A stretch of 64,000 nt of DNA from Saccopteryx bilineata (GCF_036850765.1 NC_089491.1:88816740-88880739); one strand, 5' to 3'. Shown: positions 22,396 through 33,819, counted from the first letter of the stretch. Notes: generated from the letters alone by a model not told the origin. Numbers and translations: made by a program.

Positions 22396-22733
22396 CCTTT
22401 CTTTCTTTGTTTTTTTAGCAAGAGAGAGACAGACAGGCAGGCAGGCAAGCAGGCAGGGAGAGAGATGAGAAGCATCGATTCATAATTGTGGCACATCAGT
22501 TGTTCATCCATTGCATTTTCCAACATGCCTGACCAGGGGGTATCCAGCTGAGCCAGTGACCCTTACTCAAGCCAGTGACCTTGGGTTCAAGCTGGCAACC
22601 ACACACTCAAGCTGGTGATCCCGCACTGAAGGGGGGATGAGCCTGCACTCAAGCTGTCGACCTCAGGTTTCAAACCTGGGCCCTTAGCATCCCAGGTCAA
22701 TACTCTATCCACTGTGCCACAACATGGTCGGGC
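22396..22733 (-). mobile_element. Type 2 SINE
   Basis: Head end at 22680-22733 (CACAGTGGATAGAG read in reverse). CCATTTTCCTT and CCATTTTCTTT flank it as a one-mismatch duplication. A CAGG run in the tail part is expanded. Confidence 0.85.
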
Positions 22734-22797
22734 ACCATTTTCTTTTAACTGAACAAATGCATGTTTAAAATACTTCTTTAATTCAAGGCTGCTCTTT

Positions 22798-23096
22798 TTT
22801 TTTTTTTTTTTTTTTTTTGAGAGAGAGAGAGAGAGAGACAAGGGTGGGAAGCATCCACTTGTAGTTGCTTTCACTTTAGTTATGTATTGATTGCTTCTGG
22901 TTCATGCCTTGGCTGAGGTTGAGCCAGTGTCCCCTTGCTCAAGCCAGCGACCTTGGATTTTTATGCCAGTGACCTTTGAGCTCAAGCTGGTAAGCTTTGG
23001 GATTATATGGAGGATCTCCCAGAGACCTCAGGGCTTCGAACTAGCGACCTCAGTGTTCTGGCTCAATGCTTTATCCACTATGCCACCACTGGTCAA
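22798..23096 (-). mobile_element. Type 2 SINE
   Basis: The poly(A) tail appears as the T run at 22798-22818 followed by a GA run. The head ends near 23096 with GTGGTGGCATAGTGGATAAAG in reverse. It lies only 65 bp from the previous SINE, in the same orientation. GCTGCTCTTT and GATTGCTCTTT flank it. Confidence 0.85.
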
Positions 23097-25662
23097 GCAA
23101 GATTGCTCTTTAATCAAAGAATCCTTTATTATTTTTAAACCATATGCTTGAAAACAAAACATAAATATAGAAGATGGTTGGATCTTTCAATAATTCTATA
23201 TTTGCACATATTTTCTCAGGAGAGATGTAGTAGGTTCCTCATAACCTGATTAAACTTCATTTATTTGTGTATATATAAAGTATATATTAATTGGGAATTT
23301 TACATTGTTTAGAAGAGCTATTTTTGAAAAATGGTTAAAATTAGTGAAAAAATATCCCAAATGTAAAAGGTAAAACTATAAGGCTTTCAAAAGAGTGTAG
23401 GAGAATATATTCATGACTATGGGTAAGCCCTGATTTGTTAGGTTACAGAAAGTCATAACCATAATGTGTCTATATGCTTGTTGAAACTTAGTCAATTTAC
23501 TCTTTAAAATTCTTTTAAAAAATACCTCAATTTCTCTAAATGTAAAACAGCTATAAGAAGCAGTGCAATGGGGCAAACAACTGTATAAAGACTATTAAAA
23601 ATGTGACATAATTTTTAAACCCTGTTTTCAAACTTCTAACCATCCTGGCCTTTCCACACCTGCTGAAAACCTGAGATGACAGCCGATGGCACTTCAGAGA
23701 TCGTTGCCAGGTCTCTCCTACCATCTCATTTGTCCTCTGCAGAGATGGATAAAGGATTGCATGGCATCATAGCTCACTTGAAAGTTCAAATTGTGTTCAC
23801 TTGCTTTGAGATTATCTCATCCATGTACAGAGTTAGAAAATGACGGCAGATTCCAAACAGGTTATTAGGCAACATACCTATCAGTCAGCTGCAAGCTTAC
23901 ATACTGTACCATCCCTGTGGCTCAGATACTACAGAAACATGGCAAGGGCTGGAATGGTCTTTGGTGACTAAGGTTATGCATTCACACTAGTTAATTGTGT
24001 GAAATAAATAAATTGATATGTCTATATATATATATATGGTTATGTATATAAATATAAATAACAAAGACACTATATAACCCAGCCTCAAAAATCTGCCAAA
24101 AATAAAACTAGGCCACTCAAATATTTTATTGGCAGGTTTTCACAGATTCCTGATGTAATAATCTATACTTTCTCATCTCATGACATCAGGGTCACATTCA
24201 ACTCAATAAAATGGCAAGGCATGTTTCCATGACAGTAAGTTATGGAGGAGAATTTCTAGAAGTGGAATAGGGGTGTCTCCACTGAAGTTACAATGTTCCT
24301 CCATACACAGTCCTCAGTTGCTCACCTGTTCATCTCTAAATGAACAGGGGATCTCTTGATCTCTAGGAACTTACTGAAATCCAGGGGTCTAGTTTAGAAG
24401 ACACAGAGAGCATTCTTAAAAGCCAAAAGAAGTTGAGTAGCTATTTGCTTATGGACTAACTCATCCATCTAGAAATTGATCTCTGTCAAATTCCCCATAA
24501 ATCTGTTACTCTGTTATTTATGAGGACTGCTAGATTCATGTTTTAGAGATTACCAAGCAGTCAGCACTGATAGGTAGGTATTTTTCTTGCTCACTCAGTG
24601 GCAAGACACACATGTAATAAATTCTTAGGAACTTTATCTCTTTCAGTTAGAGTAAAAATATCTGCTGACTCAATGATTTGCCACAAACTCTATTCCTGGT
24701 TTAAAAAAAAGGCCACCCTCTACAGAAAAAAAATATTTCAATATTTCAGCATTTCCAGGAAAAACAGAGGTACCAATGAGAAACAAAATATGTAAGAAAC
24801 CATGCTCCCTGACTGAGAAATAATGTCTAAATATTTTTATACCATGTGAAATTTGTTTCCAATAGAATAATAGCAACTGATTAATTGCCCACATATCCAC
24901 TGGATTAAAAAAAAAAAGAAAAAAGAAAAAAAAAGAACAATTTTAAAAACAAACTTATTTTACTTTTATAGTTGCAGATAGGAGTAGATAGGAGTTATGA
25001 ACCGCCTACCTTTGTATTAAATAGTATACAAATAAACATTACTTTACAACCAGAAAATTTATTCATAGAATTAATTGTACATTATTCCCCAATAATTCTT
25101 CTTTGCCACTTCAATAAGAGCCTAAAGTTACAATGATTTCAACTTTTTAAAATTCTTTACCTGTAATACTGAGAAAAACAGATCACAATAGAGCATTTCA
25201 TTATAAATGAAGGCAGTAAAGGGATTTTTCAAAATTAACCAGCAGCACCAATTATCTCCTTTTGAGGAAACTGTTAGGAAAAAATGACAATCCAAATTGG
25301 AACTCAGGCTGTTAAGGAAATGAGGGTGACACTCACAACTACCAGTGGATAGTTCTGAACTGTGCTCTTACATAAGTGTGGACGCCCTTGCATAATCACA
25401 GAGCATGGATAAATGAATTAACATTTTACTTCTCTGCTTCTTTGAAACACAGAAATGAATATGTATCCAGAATCAGACAATAATCAAATAAAATAAACAG
25501 ACTTTTTCTATGTAGAGCAGGAAATAGAGAAAAAATAGGGGTGAATGCAAGTGGAGACAGGGCTTAAGATCTCCTGACGAGTATGTTTTGCCCCAAATTC
25601 ATTAAAATTAAAGAAACTCCCTAAAGAAAAGAAGTCAGCATAAACCATACAAAAAAATTTTT
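23097..25662. other. Non-coding interval, nothing recognised
   Basis: AT-rich, with a short TA run near 24019-24038 and an A-rich run at 24906-24936. No gene or repeat family recognised. Confidence 0.4.
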
Positions 25663-26014
25663 TAAGTGTGTGTGTGTGAGAGAGAGAGAGACAGCTAGAC
25701 AGAAAGGGAGAGAGATGAGAAGCATCAACTCAGAGTTGTGGCACTATTAGTTGTTCATTGATTGTTTTCTCAAATGTGCCATGACCAGGAAGTGCCAGCC
25801 AAGCCAGTGACCCCTTGCTTAAGCCAGTGACCTTGGGCTTCAAGCCAGAGACCTTTGGGCTCAAGCCAGCAACCATGGGGTCATGTCTATGATCCCATGC
25901 AAGCCATTGACCCTGCGCTCAAGCCAATTAGCCTATGCTAAAGCCAGTGACCTCGGGGTCTTGAACCAGGGTCCTCAGCATCCCAGACTGACGCTCTATC
26001 CACTGTGTCAGGCA
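25663..26014 (-). mobile_element. Type 2 SINE, long form
   Basis: At least five internal units of the CTCAAGCCAGTGACC kind are visible between 25790 and 25960. The head is at 25960-26014. Confidence 0.87.
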
Positions 26015-26605
26015 GGAAAATCTTTATTGAAGACAAATTCTGATGTGCACTCTAAACCTGAGATGAGAGAGAACTCTAGAGAACTACAGAGGCCCTCTCA
26101 CGTATTCAGCTGAATTCTGAAAAGAGCATGCATATGAGGAAGTTACCAAGGCCAGGAAAAGAACCAACATCAGGGCATGAGGTAACAATGGCCAGCACAC
26201 ACACAAGGCTAGGACTGGTGTCTGTTCACAGCATCCAGTTGGAAAACCTCATGATTCTCAGGGCATTAAGTACACAGAAGTTGTTGCAGCAGAAGTGGGA
26301 ACTAATTTACTTTAGAATGAGCTGTTCCAGTCAGACCTAACAAATCTTAAGGCAAGAATGGAAAGGATCAAATAATTTACAAGTAACTTAACTGTTTCTC
26401 AATGAAAAGGATCACAGCTATTTATGTGAATAAAAATACCCAGCATCCAACAAAGTAAAATTCACAATGTCTGACATTCAATGAAAATTCATCAGGCTTA
26501 GAAAGAAACTGGAAAATATGACCCATCATTAGCAGAAAAATTCATCAACTGAAACTAACCCAGAACTGACAGAGAATAACCAGAAAAGGACTTTTAATAC
26601 ATAAT

Positions 26606-26698
26606 AGATTGTACAGAGATGTGTTTTAGAATTCGGCAATTGAAACCTGTATAATATGTTAACCAGTGTCACTTCAATAAATTCAATTAAAAAAACAA
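26606..26698 (+). mobile_element. L1 3'-end fragment
   Basis: TTGAAACCTGTATAATATG, TTAACCAGTGTCACTTCAATAAA and an A-rich end mark a short L1 3' terminus. Confidence 0.65.
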
Positions 26699-26700
26699 AA

Positions 26701-26860
26701 GTTATTGTATCTATGTGTGGTGCCAGGTAGGCACTAGAAATACTGGGGGGAACACTCTGTAAAGTAGATGACTATCTAAACACTATGCTATACATTTGAA
26801 ACTAATACAAAATAATATTGAATATAAACTGTAATTGGAAAATAAAATTTAAAAAGGTAA
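26701..26860 (+). mobile_element. Second L1 3'-end fragment
   Basis: ACACTCTGTAAAGTAGATGA, CACTATGCTATACATTTGAA and AATATTGAATATAAACTGTA belong to a different old L1 3'UTR, directly after the previous one. Confidence 0.65.
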
Positions 26861-27046
26861 GTTGTACTATTCACAAAAAAAGTTATAACTATTTCCATAT
26901 GTTCAGAATGTTAAACAAAGACATGGAAAATATAAAAAGATGCAACTTCAACTTCTTAAATTGAAATTACAATGTGTAATATAAAAATATTATATGGTGT
27001 TCACAACAGTTTAGATACTGCAGAATAAAAAATTAGTGAATTTGAG

Positions 27047-27404
27047 GCCCTGGCCGGTTGGCTCAGTGGTAGAGCGTTGGCCTGGCGTGCAGAAGTCCCG
27101 GGTTCGATTCCCGGCCAGGGCACACAGGAGAGGCACCCATCTGCTTCTCCACCCCCCCCTCCTTCCTCTCTGTCTCTCTCTTCCCCTCCCACAGCCAAGG
27201 CTCCATTGGAGCAAAGATGGCCCGGGCGCTGGGGATGGCTCCTTGGCCTCTGCCCCAGGTGCTAGAGTCGCCCAGGAGGGGCAGAGCATCGCCCCTTGGT
27301 GGGCAGAGCGTCGCCCCTGGTGGGCGTGCCGGGTGGATCCTGGTCGGGCGCATGTGGGAGTCTGTCTGTCTCCCCATTTCCAGCTTCAGAAAAATACAAA
27401 AAAA
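27047..27404 (+). mobile_element. Type 1 SINE
   Basis: A 19-bp perfect duplication ending TTAGTGAATTTGA lies at 27028-27046 and 27405-27423. The copy lacks about 25 bases of the body between GCTAGAGT and CGCCCAGGAGG relative to its relatives. Confidence 0.93.
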
Positions 27405-28082
27405 AAAAAATTAGTGAATTTGAAAGACAGAAAAAAGAGAATTTAAAAGAGTGAACAGAGCATCAGCGAGCTTTGATAAAACTTTATACTGCACAGTTCA
27501 TGTGTAATTGAAATTTAAAAAAAAATGGCAATAATAAATATTTGAAGAAATGATGACTGAAAATTTCCAAAATTTGATAAAAATGATAAACTCAAAAATT
27601 CCAAATATCAATGAACCCCCAAGCACAAGAAACATAGATAAAAACTATAGAAAATCATATTTTAATCAAGTTGCTCAAAACTAACAATTAAAAACCTTTA
27701 AAAGCAAAGAAAGACATGCTATGTACAGGAGAATAATGATGACAGGAGATTTCTCATCAGAAACAAACAATGGAGAACACAATGAAGCAACATTTTAAAA
27801 TACTAAAAGAAGAAAGACAAACAATAACAAGTGTTGGCAAGGAAATTGGAACCCTGGTAAACTGCTGGTAGAAATGCCAAATAGTGCAGTAATCTGAGAA
27901 AGTCTGTAAGTTCATCAAAAAGTTAAACATATGACCTAACAATTCTACTCTTAGAGAAATGAAAGTATGTCTGCACAAAAACCTGTATGGAAATAACCCT
28001 AAAGTCAACCAATGAATGGATAAACAAAATGTGATTTATCTATACAGTGGATTACTAATTATTTGACTACTAAAAGGAATGA

Positions 28083-28500
28083 CGTTGCCTGACCAGGCAG
28101 TGGTAAAGTGGATAGAGTGTCAGCCTGGGATGCTGAGGACCTAGGTTTAAACCCTAAGGTCGCTGGCTTGAGTGTGGGCTCACCACCTTGAGTGCGGGAC
28201 CAACGACTTGAGCATGGGATCATAGACATAACCCCATGGTTGCTGGCTTGAGCCCAAAGGTCATTGGCTTGAACCCCAAGTTTACTAGCATGAGCCAAAA
28301 GTTGCTGGTTTGAGCAAAACGTCACTGGCTCGGCTGGAACCTCCCGGTCAAGGCGCATATGAGAAAGCAATCAATGAACAACTAAGGTGCCACAACTACA
28401 AGTTGATACTTCTCATCTCTCTCTCTCTTCCTGTCTGTCTGACCCTGTTTGTCCTTCTCTCTCTCTCTAAAATGAAATAAATAAATTAATAAATAAATAA
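28083..28500 (+). mobile_element. Type 2 SINE, long form, inside ancient L1
   Basis: TAAAAGGAATGA is duplicated perfectly at 28071-28082 and 28501-28512. The internal units (GCTGGCTTGAGCCCAAAGG kind) number about six. The tail is an (AAAT)n run. Confidence 0.92.
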
Positions 28501-28560
28501 TAAAAGGAATGAAGTACTGGCATATGGTACAACACGGATGAACCTTGAAAACAAGAAGCC

Positions 28561-29246
28561 AGGCCCTGAATGGGTAGCTCCAGTGGTGGAATTTAGCCCG
28601 TTTGCACCTGTTCAGCAGAACCAATACCTAATTTTTTGTTGAGAGTGGCAAACCAGTTGTTAAAATGGCACTTGTAATCAGGTTTCTCTCTAAGGTGGGT
28701 GAGTGGGCAGCCATCCAATGTAGAAATCACATATTTACATTCCCTACTCTTCCTTAACGTTCACCTGCACAACAGCGGATTCTAAGCGTCCATAGTAATG
28801 TTCATTCCGTCCATAGGTGAAAAAAATTGCAAGTAAGGACACCAATCAAGAAGCAACATGAAAATATCTTAAATGACATTTTTATTGTTTTTTTGTCAGA
28901 TATTATTTAATATTTCCTATTAATATTTTAAAATTCTTTCTTATAACAGAATCTAGTTTTGTGTACCTCTTGTATTGTTCTTATTTAAGTATTAAATGCA
29001 TGAAATGACAAACTACCTTTCAGTATATTGTTTTCTATATTTAAAATGGTCATTAGGGCAGAGAAACAATTGTTAAATTATTTGAATCCCATTACTGGGT
29101 TGCTCAGTAGTTTAAAGCGTTGTCCTGACATGCCAAAGTTGCAGGTTCAATCTCCAGTCAGGGCATATACAAAAATCAACTAATGAATTCATAAATAAGT
29201 GGAACAACAAATCAATATTTCTCTCTCTCTCTTTCTCAATCCCTTC

Positions 29247-29277
<31 letters not shown>

Positions 29278-29292
29278 AATGGTAAAAAAGAA
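28561..29292 (+). mobile_element. Old SINE split by a hAT MITE
   Basis: The head fragment (28561-28580) and the rest (29098-29292, with GGTTCAATCTCCAGTCAGGG and a CT-rich tail) flank the insert. AAACAAGAAGCCAG before and AAACAAAAAAGCCAG after look like its target duplication. Confidence 0.75.
28581..29097. mobile_element. 517-bp hAT non-autonomous element
   Basis: Ends CAGTGGTGGAATTTAG (left) and CAGTAATGGGATTCAA (right, other strand) are inverted repeats. The 8-bp target duplication GGTAGCTC (28573-28580) and GGTTGCTC (29098-29105) has one mismatch, which is diagnostic of hAT. The AT-rich interior has no frame. Confidence 0.85.
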
Positions 29293-29668
29293 AACAAAAA
29301 AGCCAGATACAAAGAGCCACCTCTTGTATGATTCCACATATATGAAATGTCCACAATAGGCAAAATGATAGACAGAAAATATATTAGTGGTTAGAGGCTA
29401 GAAGAAGATGGGCATGGGGAGTAGCTAATGATTATGAAGTTTCTTTTTGGGGTGATGAAAATTTTCTGGATTCAGATAGTGCTGATGGGTATAGAGCTCT
29501 ATAAAAACCTCTGAACTGTATTTCAAAATACTTTAAAAGAGTGAACTTTAAGGTATGTGAATTACATATTAACAGTGCTGTCAAAATATAAGAAATGATA
29601 GAACTACATTGTGGAAGGTATCTAAAAGGTGAGAGATAGTACTATAAATGATATGTAAAAATACTATG

Positions 29669-29988
29669 TGTCGGTGGAGAGCAGAGCGCATTCCTAGCAG
29701 CTGTGGCTGATGCAATGCTGTGAGAACACTCCAGCACCTGAAACCTTCCTAGGCACACCCAGGAGGGAGCTCGCCCACTGTAAGGAAGTAACTCAGTGCT
29801 AACCAGGCAGCTCCCTGACCTTCTCAGCCATTGGCTGTGAAGAACACGCTGTAACACCCTATAGGCTGAACCTGTGTATATAAGCTAGCTTACTTCCTGA
29901 ATAAAGAAGATCTGCATCACTGAACCTGGTCCCCAGAGTCAGGTCTCTGCGTCTCCGTCGTCCTCACCCCCGGTGGGCCTTGTCCACA
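29669..29988 (+). mobile_element. Solo LTR of a class II (ERV2-like) retrovirus
   Basis: A 320-bp unit that starts TGTCGG and ends TCCACA is flanked by perfect 6-bp duplications ACTATG (29663-29668 and 29989-29994). A 6-bp duplication is typical of betaretrovirus-like elements. A TATATAA box is at 29877-29883 and AATAAA at 29900-29905, with a short R and a CT-rich U5 after it. No internal sequence is left, so it arose by LTR-LTR recombination. The intact duplication suggests a moderately recent insertion. Confidence 0.85.
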
Positions 29989-30123
29989 ACTATGAATAAA
30001 AATATACTTGTAAATAAAAATTTAAAATTAATAAAAGGCTGAGATTGTAAACCTGAATGGAGGAGGAAGATCCAACCATATGCTGCCTATAAGAAACAAA
30101 ATTTAAACATAAAGACACAAATA

Positions 30124-30720
30124 CAGTGTGTCCATAAAGTCATGGTGCACTTTTGACCGGTCACAGGAAAGCAACAAAAGATGATAGAAATGTGAAAACT
30201 GCACCAAATGAAAGGAAAACCCTCCCAGTTTCTGTAGGATGATGTGGCAGCATGTGCGCATGCACAGATGATGACGTAACACCGTGTATACAGCAGAGCA
30301 GCCCACAGCCATGCCAGTCGAGATGTGGACGGTACAGAGGAAAGTTCAGTGTGTTCTGTGACTCGCTAAATTCGAATCCATGACCAAAGTGCAACGTGAA
30401 TATTGGCGCGTTTATAACGAAGCACCACCACATAGGAATAATATTACTCGGTGGGATAAGCAGTTGAAGGAAACCGGCAGTTTGGTGGAGAAATCCCGTT
30501 CTGGTAAGCCATCAGTCAGTGACGAGTCTATAGACGATATACGGGATAGCTACCTAAGGAGCCCTAAAAAATCTGTGCGTGAGCCCACATCTAACTGCAC
30601 TGAATAGGTATGAAACTGGGAGAGTTTTCCTTTTATTTGGTGCAGATTTCACATTTCTATCGTCTTTTGTTGCTTTCCTGTGACCAGTCAAAAGTGCACC
30701 ATGACTTTACGGACACACTG
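30124..30720 (+). mobile_element. Mariner-like element with about 110-bp terminal inverted repeats (copy 1)
   Basis: Left end CAGTGTGTCCATAAAGTCAT and right end, in reverse, CAGTGTGTCCGTAAAGTCAT start long inverted repeats that stay similar for about 110 bases. TA flanks are at 30122-30123 and 30721-30722. A 5' transposase fragment lies between them, with no catalytic part, so the copy is a deletion derivative. A second copy with the same structure is at 61931 on the other strand. Confidence 0.88.
30312..30607 (+). pseudogene. Transposase DNA-binding fragment
   Basis: An ATG at 30312 is followed by an in-frame TGA about 17 codons later. The open part, 30380-30607, has VYNEAPPHRNNITRW and SLVEKSRSGKPSVSDESI, the helix-turn-helix type seen at the start of Tc1/mariner-related transposases that are common in arthropod genomes. 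It ends at a TAG 76 codons on, in the right terminal repeat, with no DDE/DDD residues. It could serve only as a relic. Confidence 0.75.
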
Positions 30721-30782
30721 TAGATTAAAAGATTGGAAAAGATATACCATATAAACACTAATCAAAAGAAAACAAAAATGAT

Positions 30783-31062
30783 CTCACCAGTGGTGGCACA
30801 GTGGAGAGAACACCAAATGGAGATGCTGAGGTCCCAGGTTCGAAACTTCGAGGTCAGCAGCTTGAGCGTGGGTTCATTGAAATGATCCTAAGATCACTGG
30901 CTTGAGTCCAAAGGTCACTGGCTTGAGCCCAAGGCCTCTGGCTTGAACCCTCCAGTCAAGGCACAATGAGAAGTAATCAATGAACTAAAAGTGATGCAAC
31001 TAAGAGTTGATGCTTCTCATCTCTCTCCCTTCCTGCCTCTCTCCTAAAACAAATAAAAGAAG
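30783..31062 (+). mobile_element. Type 2 SINE
   Basis: Head GTGGTGGCACAGTGGAGAGA, B box GGTTCGAAAC, about three internal units and a short CT-rich tail. It lies in the ancient L1 just after the mariner. Confidence 0.87.
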
Positions 31063-31170
31063 GCAAAAGTGGTTATATGACTAACAGAAAAAAAAAATAC
31101 TTTAGTTTAGAGCAAAGAGCATTACTGGGGAAAATAATATCATTTCATTATGATAAAGAAATCAATTTTT

Positions 31171-31404
31171 TATTTTATTCAGTAAGAGGAGGGAAGGCAG
31201 AGAGACTCCTGCATGTACCCTGACCAGGAACCACCCAGCAATGCCACTAGGGGGCAATGCTCTGCCCACTTGGGGAATTGCTCCATTGCTTGGCAACTGA
31301 GGTCTTCTTAGTGCCTGAGGCAAGGCCATGGAACTATTCTCAGTGCCCAGGGCCAACTCACTCCAATCAAGCCATGGCTGCAGGAGTGGAAGAGAGAGAA
31401 AGAA

Positions 31405-31441
<37 letters not shown>

Positions 31442-31564
31442 CAAGAGGGAGAGGAGGGGTGGAGAAGCAGATGAGCGCTTCTTCTGTGTGCCCTGACCAG
31501 GAATTAAATCCAGGACATCCACACATCGGTCCAATACTCTACCAATGAACTAACCGGCCAGGGC
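31171..31564 (-). mobile_element. Type 1 SINE, older copy
   Basis: AAAGAAATCAATTTTT at about 31155-31170 is repeated as AAAGAAATCAATTTTA at 31565-31580. A GA run is expanded at 31407-31438. Confidence 0.9.
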
Positions 31565-31711
31565 CAAAGAAATCAATTTTAAAGAGGATATAATAATCAT
31601 AAACATATATGTACCTAATAACAAGTATAAAAATACTTGAGGCAAAAATTACAGCATTGCAGGAGAAATAAACACATTTGCAATTATTGTTGGAGATTTT
31701 AATACTCCTCT

Positions 31712-32240
31712 GTGGTGGCAGAATTTTAAGAGCACCTCCCAAATTCTCACCCCTTGCTATACATGCCCTATATAATTCTTTCCCGAGACTTGTGTTTCAT
31801 TCTTCTGCTTACATTATGTTACATGGCAAAAGTGAGGGTTTTTGCACCTATAAGTAAGATCACTTGTCAGTTGACTTTGAGTTAATTAAGAGATTTATCC
31901 TGAGTTGGTCTGACCAAATCAGATGCGCTCTCTAAAGTAGGGTCTAGAGATTAGAGATTAAATAAATCAGAGACTCTCTGTCCTACTGGCTTTGAAACAA
32001 CAGGCTACGAGTTCAATGGCTTCAAGGAAGTGAATTTTTCCAACAACCACCTGATCTTGGAAGACACTGCCAAGCCTCAGGTGAAGCCACAGCCCCAGGA
32101 CATACCTTGATTGCATTCTTCTGAGACAGTGAACAGAAGACCTAACTAAGTCATCCCCTGATTCTGGAGTCATGGAAAATGAGATAATAAAAGTATGCTG
32201 ATGTAAGCCCAATTTTTGGTAATTTGTTATGCAGTATAAG
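31712..32240 (+). mobile_element. Old LTR, ERVL/MaLR-like
   Basis: L1 endonuclease sequence is interrupted here and resumes at 32241. The insert starts near TGTGGTGGCAGAATTTTAAG and ends near TTTTTGGTAATTTGTTATGCAG, wording typical of ancient MaLR LTR ends. The subfamily is not determined and no clear duplication remains. Confidence 0.6.
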
Positions 32241-32573
32241 TAAAGAAATATAGACAGAAAATAAGTAAGAATATAGAAGATTTGAACAAGATAATTAAGC
32301 AACTAGACCTATATGACATTTACATAACACCAGACAACAACAGAATATGAATTTCTTTTAAATGTTCAAGAACTACAATATTTTATGTGATCATACAAAT
32401 CTCAGATTTCAAGGGATCCAACTCATACAAAAATATGTCCTATGAGCACAATAGAATTAAGTTAAAAATAGGTAACAGAAAGCTCTTTAGAAAAATCACC
32501 CAATATTAGGAAACTAAGTAATGCATTTCTAAATAACCCATGAGTCAAAGAAAAAAAATCAGAGGGGAATGAT

Positions 32574-33168
32574 CCTACCAGAATATTGCAAAACGCCACA
32601 AAAACTGAGCAATTAGAGCTTCATAATGTTTTAGGTAATGAACAACCAAATGAGACTTAATTATTGTATTTAAATATTTTAAAATGCAACTATTATAGAA
32701 GATAATGAGCTTCTATTGCAGGAATAGTAACAGCAGTGTTATACTATCAAATTTTTTCCTATAAGCTGACAAAAGGAAGCTGTCTCTTAGCTTGATGGCA
32801 ATGAAAGACAGAAGATGAATCATTGCGTGTGGAAACCAATTTATTTAGTCACTTTGGACTGCTGTTATTTATTACTTGTCAACACATGCTGTTAGTTCAA
32901 TTAAATATAAAAATCTAAAGCTATCTTTATTTCCCCACCCCTATCTTACATAAAAAACGAATGACACAAATTTAAAATATTAAAAGAACATTTTAAGTTT
33001 ATTGTGTTTCTATTATGTTTTATGTAGGTGCTGTTTAGTAAACATTCAGCCACAAAGGAGAGATTAGCCATTGCTTTGGTAAGTCAGATTTAAATGTTTA
33101 CTAAAACTAGATATGGAAATATAATTTGGGAGCTCTCCTTCTAGGATAATACAAACACAGAAATTTAA
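32574..33168. other. Non-coding interval, nothing recognised
   Basis: AT-rich, with no gene or identifiable repeat beyond the L1 that ends at its left. Confidence 0.4.
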
Positions 33169-33183
33169 AACAAGGTAGTTGGA

Positions 33184-33530
33184 GGGCCTGGAAGGTTGGC
33201 TAAGTGGTAGAGCGTCGGCCTGGCATGCAGGAATTCTGGGTTCAATTCCTGGCCACTCCCCTTCTCCTTCCTCTCTGTCTCTCTCTTCCCCACCCGCAGC
33301 CAAGGCTCCATTGGAGCAAAGTTGGCCTGGGCGCTAAAGATGGCTCTATGGCCTCTGCCTCAGGCACTAGAATGGCTCTGGTCGCAACAGAGCAATGCCC
33401 CAGATGGGCAGAGCATCGCCCCCTGGTGGGCATGCCGGGTGGATCCCGGTCGGGCGCATGCGGGAGTCTGTCTGACTGCCTCCCCATTTCCAACTTCAGA
33501 AAAATACAAAAAAAACAAAAAAACAAAACA
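33184..33530 (+). mobile_element. Type 1 SINE with an internal deletion
   Basis: ACAAGGTAGTTGGA before and ACAAGGTACTTGGA after form a one-mismatch duplication. About 35 bases just after the B box (the end of the tRNA-like head and the start of the pyrimidine stretch) are missing at 33255, compared with the other copies. Confidence 0.92.
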
Positions 33531-33625
33531 AAAACAAGGTACTTGGAAAAAGTATTCAGCAACACTGCACTGTACTGTGAGGAAGCCAGAGACACAAACT
33601 CATGGTTAAAAAAGTTCTATTTCTT

Positions 33626-33819
33626 GCCTGACTTGCAGTGGTGCAGTGGATAAAAGCATCAGCCTGGAATGCTGAGGTTGCTGGTTCAAAACCCTGGGTT
33701 TGCCTGGTCAAAGTACATATGAGAGTTGATGCTTCTTGTTCCTCCCCACTTCTCTTTTCCTCTCTCTCTCTCTTCTTTCCAAAATAAATAAATAAAATCT
33801 AAAAAAAAATTTAAAAAAT
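33626..33819 (+). mobile_element. Type 2 SINE, short form (VES-like)
   Basis: Head GTGGTGCAGTGGATAAAAGC, CTGGTTCAAAACCCTGGG, then GTTGATGCTTCTTGTTCCTC. This short form lacks the internal repeats of the long form. GTTCTATTTCTTG and GTTCCATTTCTTGA flank it. Confidence 0.9.

Larger units (their letters stand above)
26410..27830 (+). mobile_element. Ancient L1, 5' and ORF1 region, interrupted
   Basis: Pieces of the old L1M ORF1 region occur in order: AAATATGACCCATCATTAG (about 26516), ACTTCTTAAATTGAAATTAC (about 26950), GTGAACAGAGCATCAGCGAG (about 27452), ATTTGAAGAAATGATGACTG (about 27540) and CAATGGAGAACACAATGAAG (about 27768). Two younger L1 3' ends and a type 1 SINE interrupt it. No open frame remains. 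Confidence 0.65.
27831..29600 (+). mobile_element. Ancient L1, end of ORF2 and 3'UTR, interrupted
   Basis: Positions 27831-28082 match the last part of ORF2 (GTTGGCAAGGAAATTGGAAC, then ACCAATGAATGGATAAACAA). It resumes at 28501-28560 and 29293-29600 with the 3'UTR (GGGGTGATGAAAATTTTCTGG, TGTGAATTACATATTAACAG). A type 2 SINE and an old SINE with a hAT insert split it. The neighbouring ORF1 pieces at 26410-27830 may be the same element after a large internal deletion. Confidence 0.75.
30027..32573 (+). mobile_element. Ancient L1 ORF2 endonuclease region with nested insertions
   Basis: L1 pieces at 30027-30121, 30723-30780, 31063-31170, 31565-31711 and 32241-32573 are consecutive parts of the endonuclease domain (for example ATATGCTGCCTATAAGA, then GGAAAAGATATACCATATAAAC, then GTACCTAATAACAAGTATAA, then ATAAGTAAGAATATAGAAGA). 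Between them sit a mariner, two SINEs and an LTR. All frames are destroyed. Confidence 0.78.

Noticed and set aside
30380..30607. Functional small transposase or host gene
   Set aside because: It is preceded by an in-frame stop, lacks the catalytic domain and ends in the terminal repeat.
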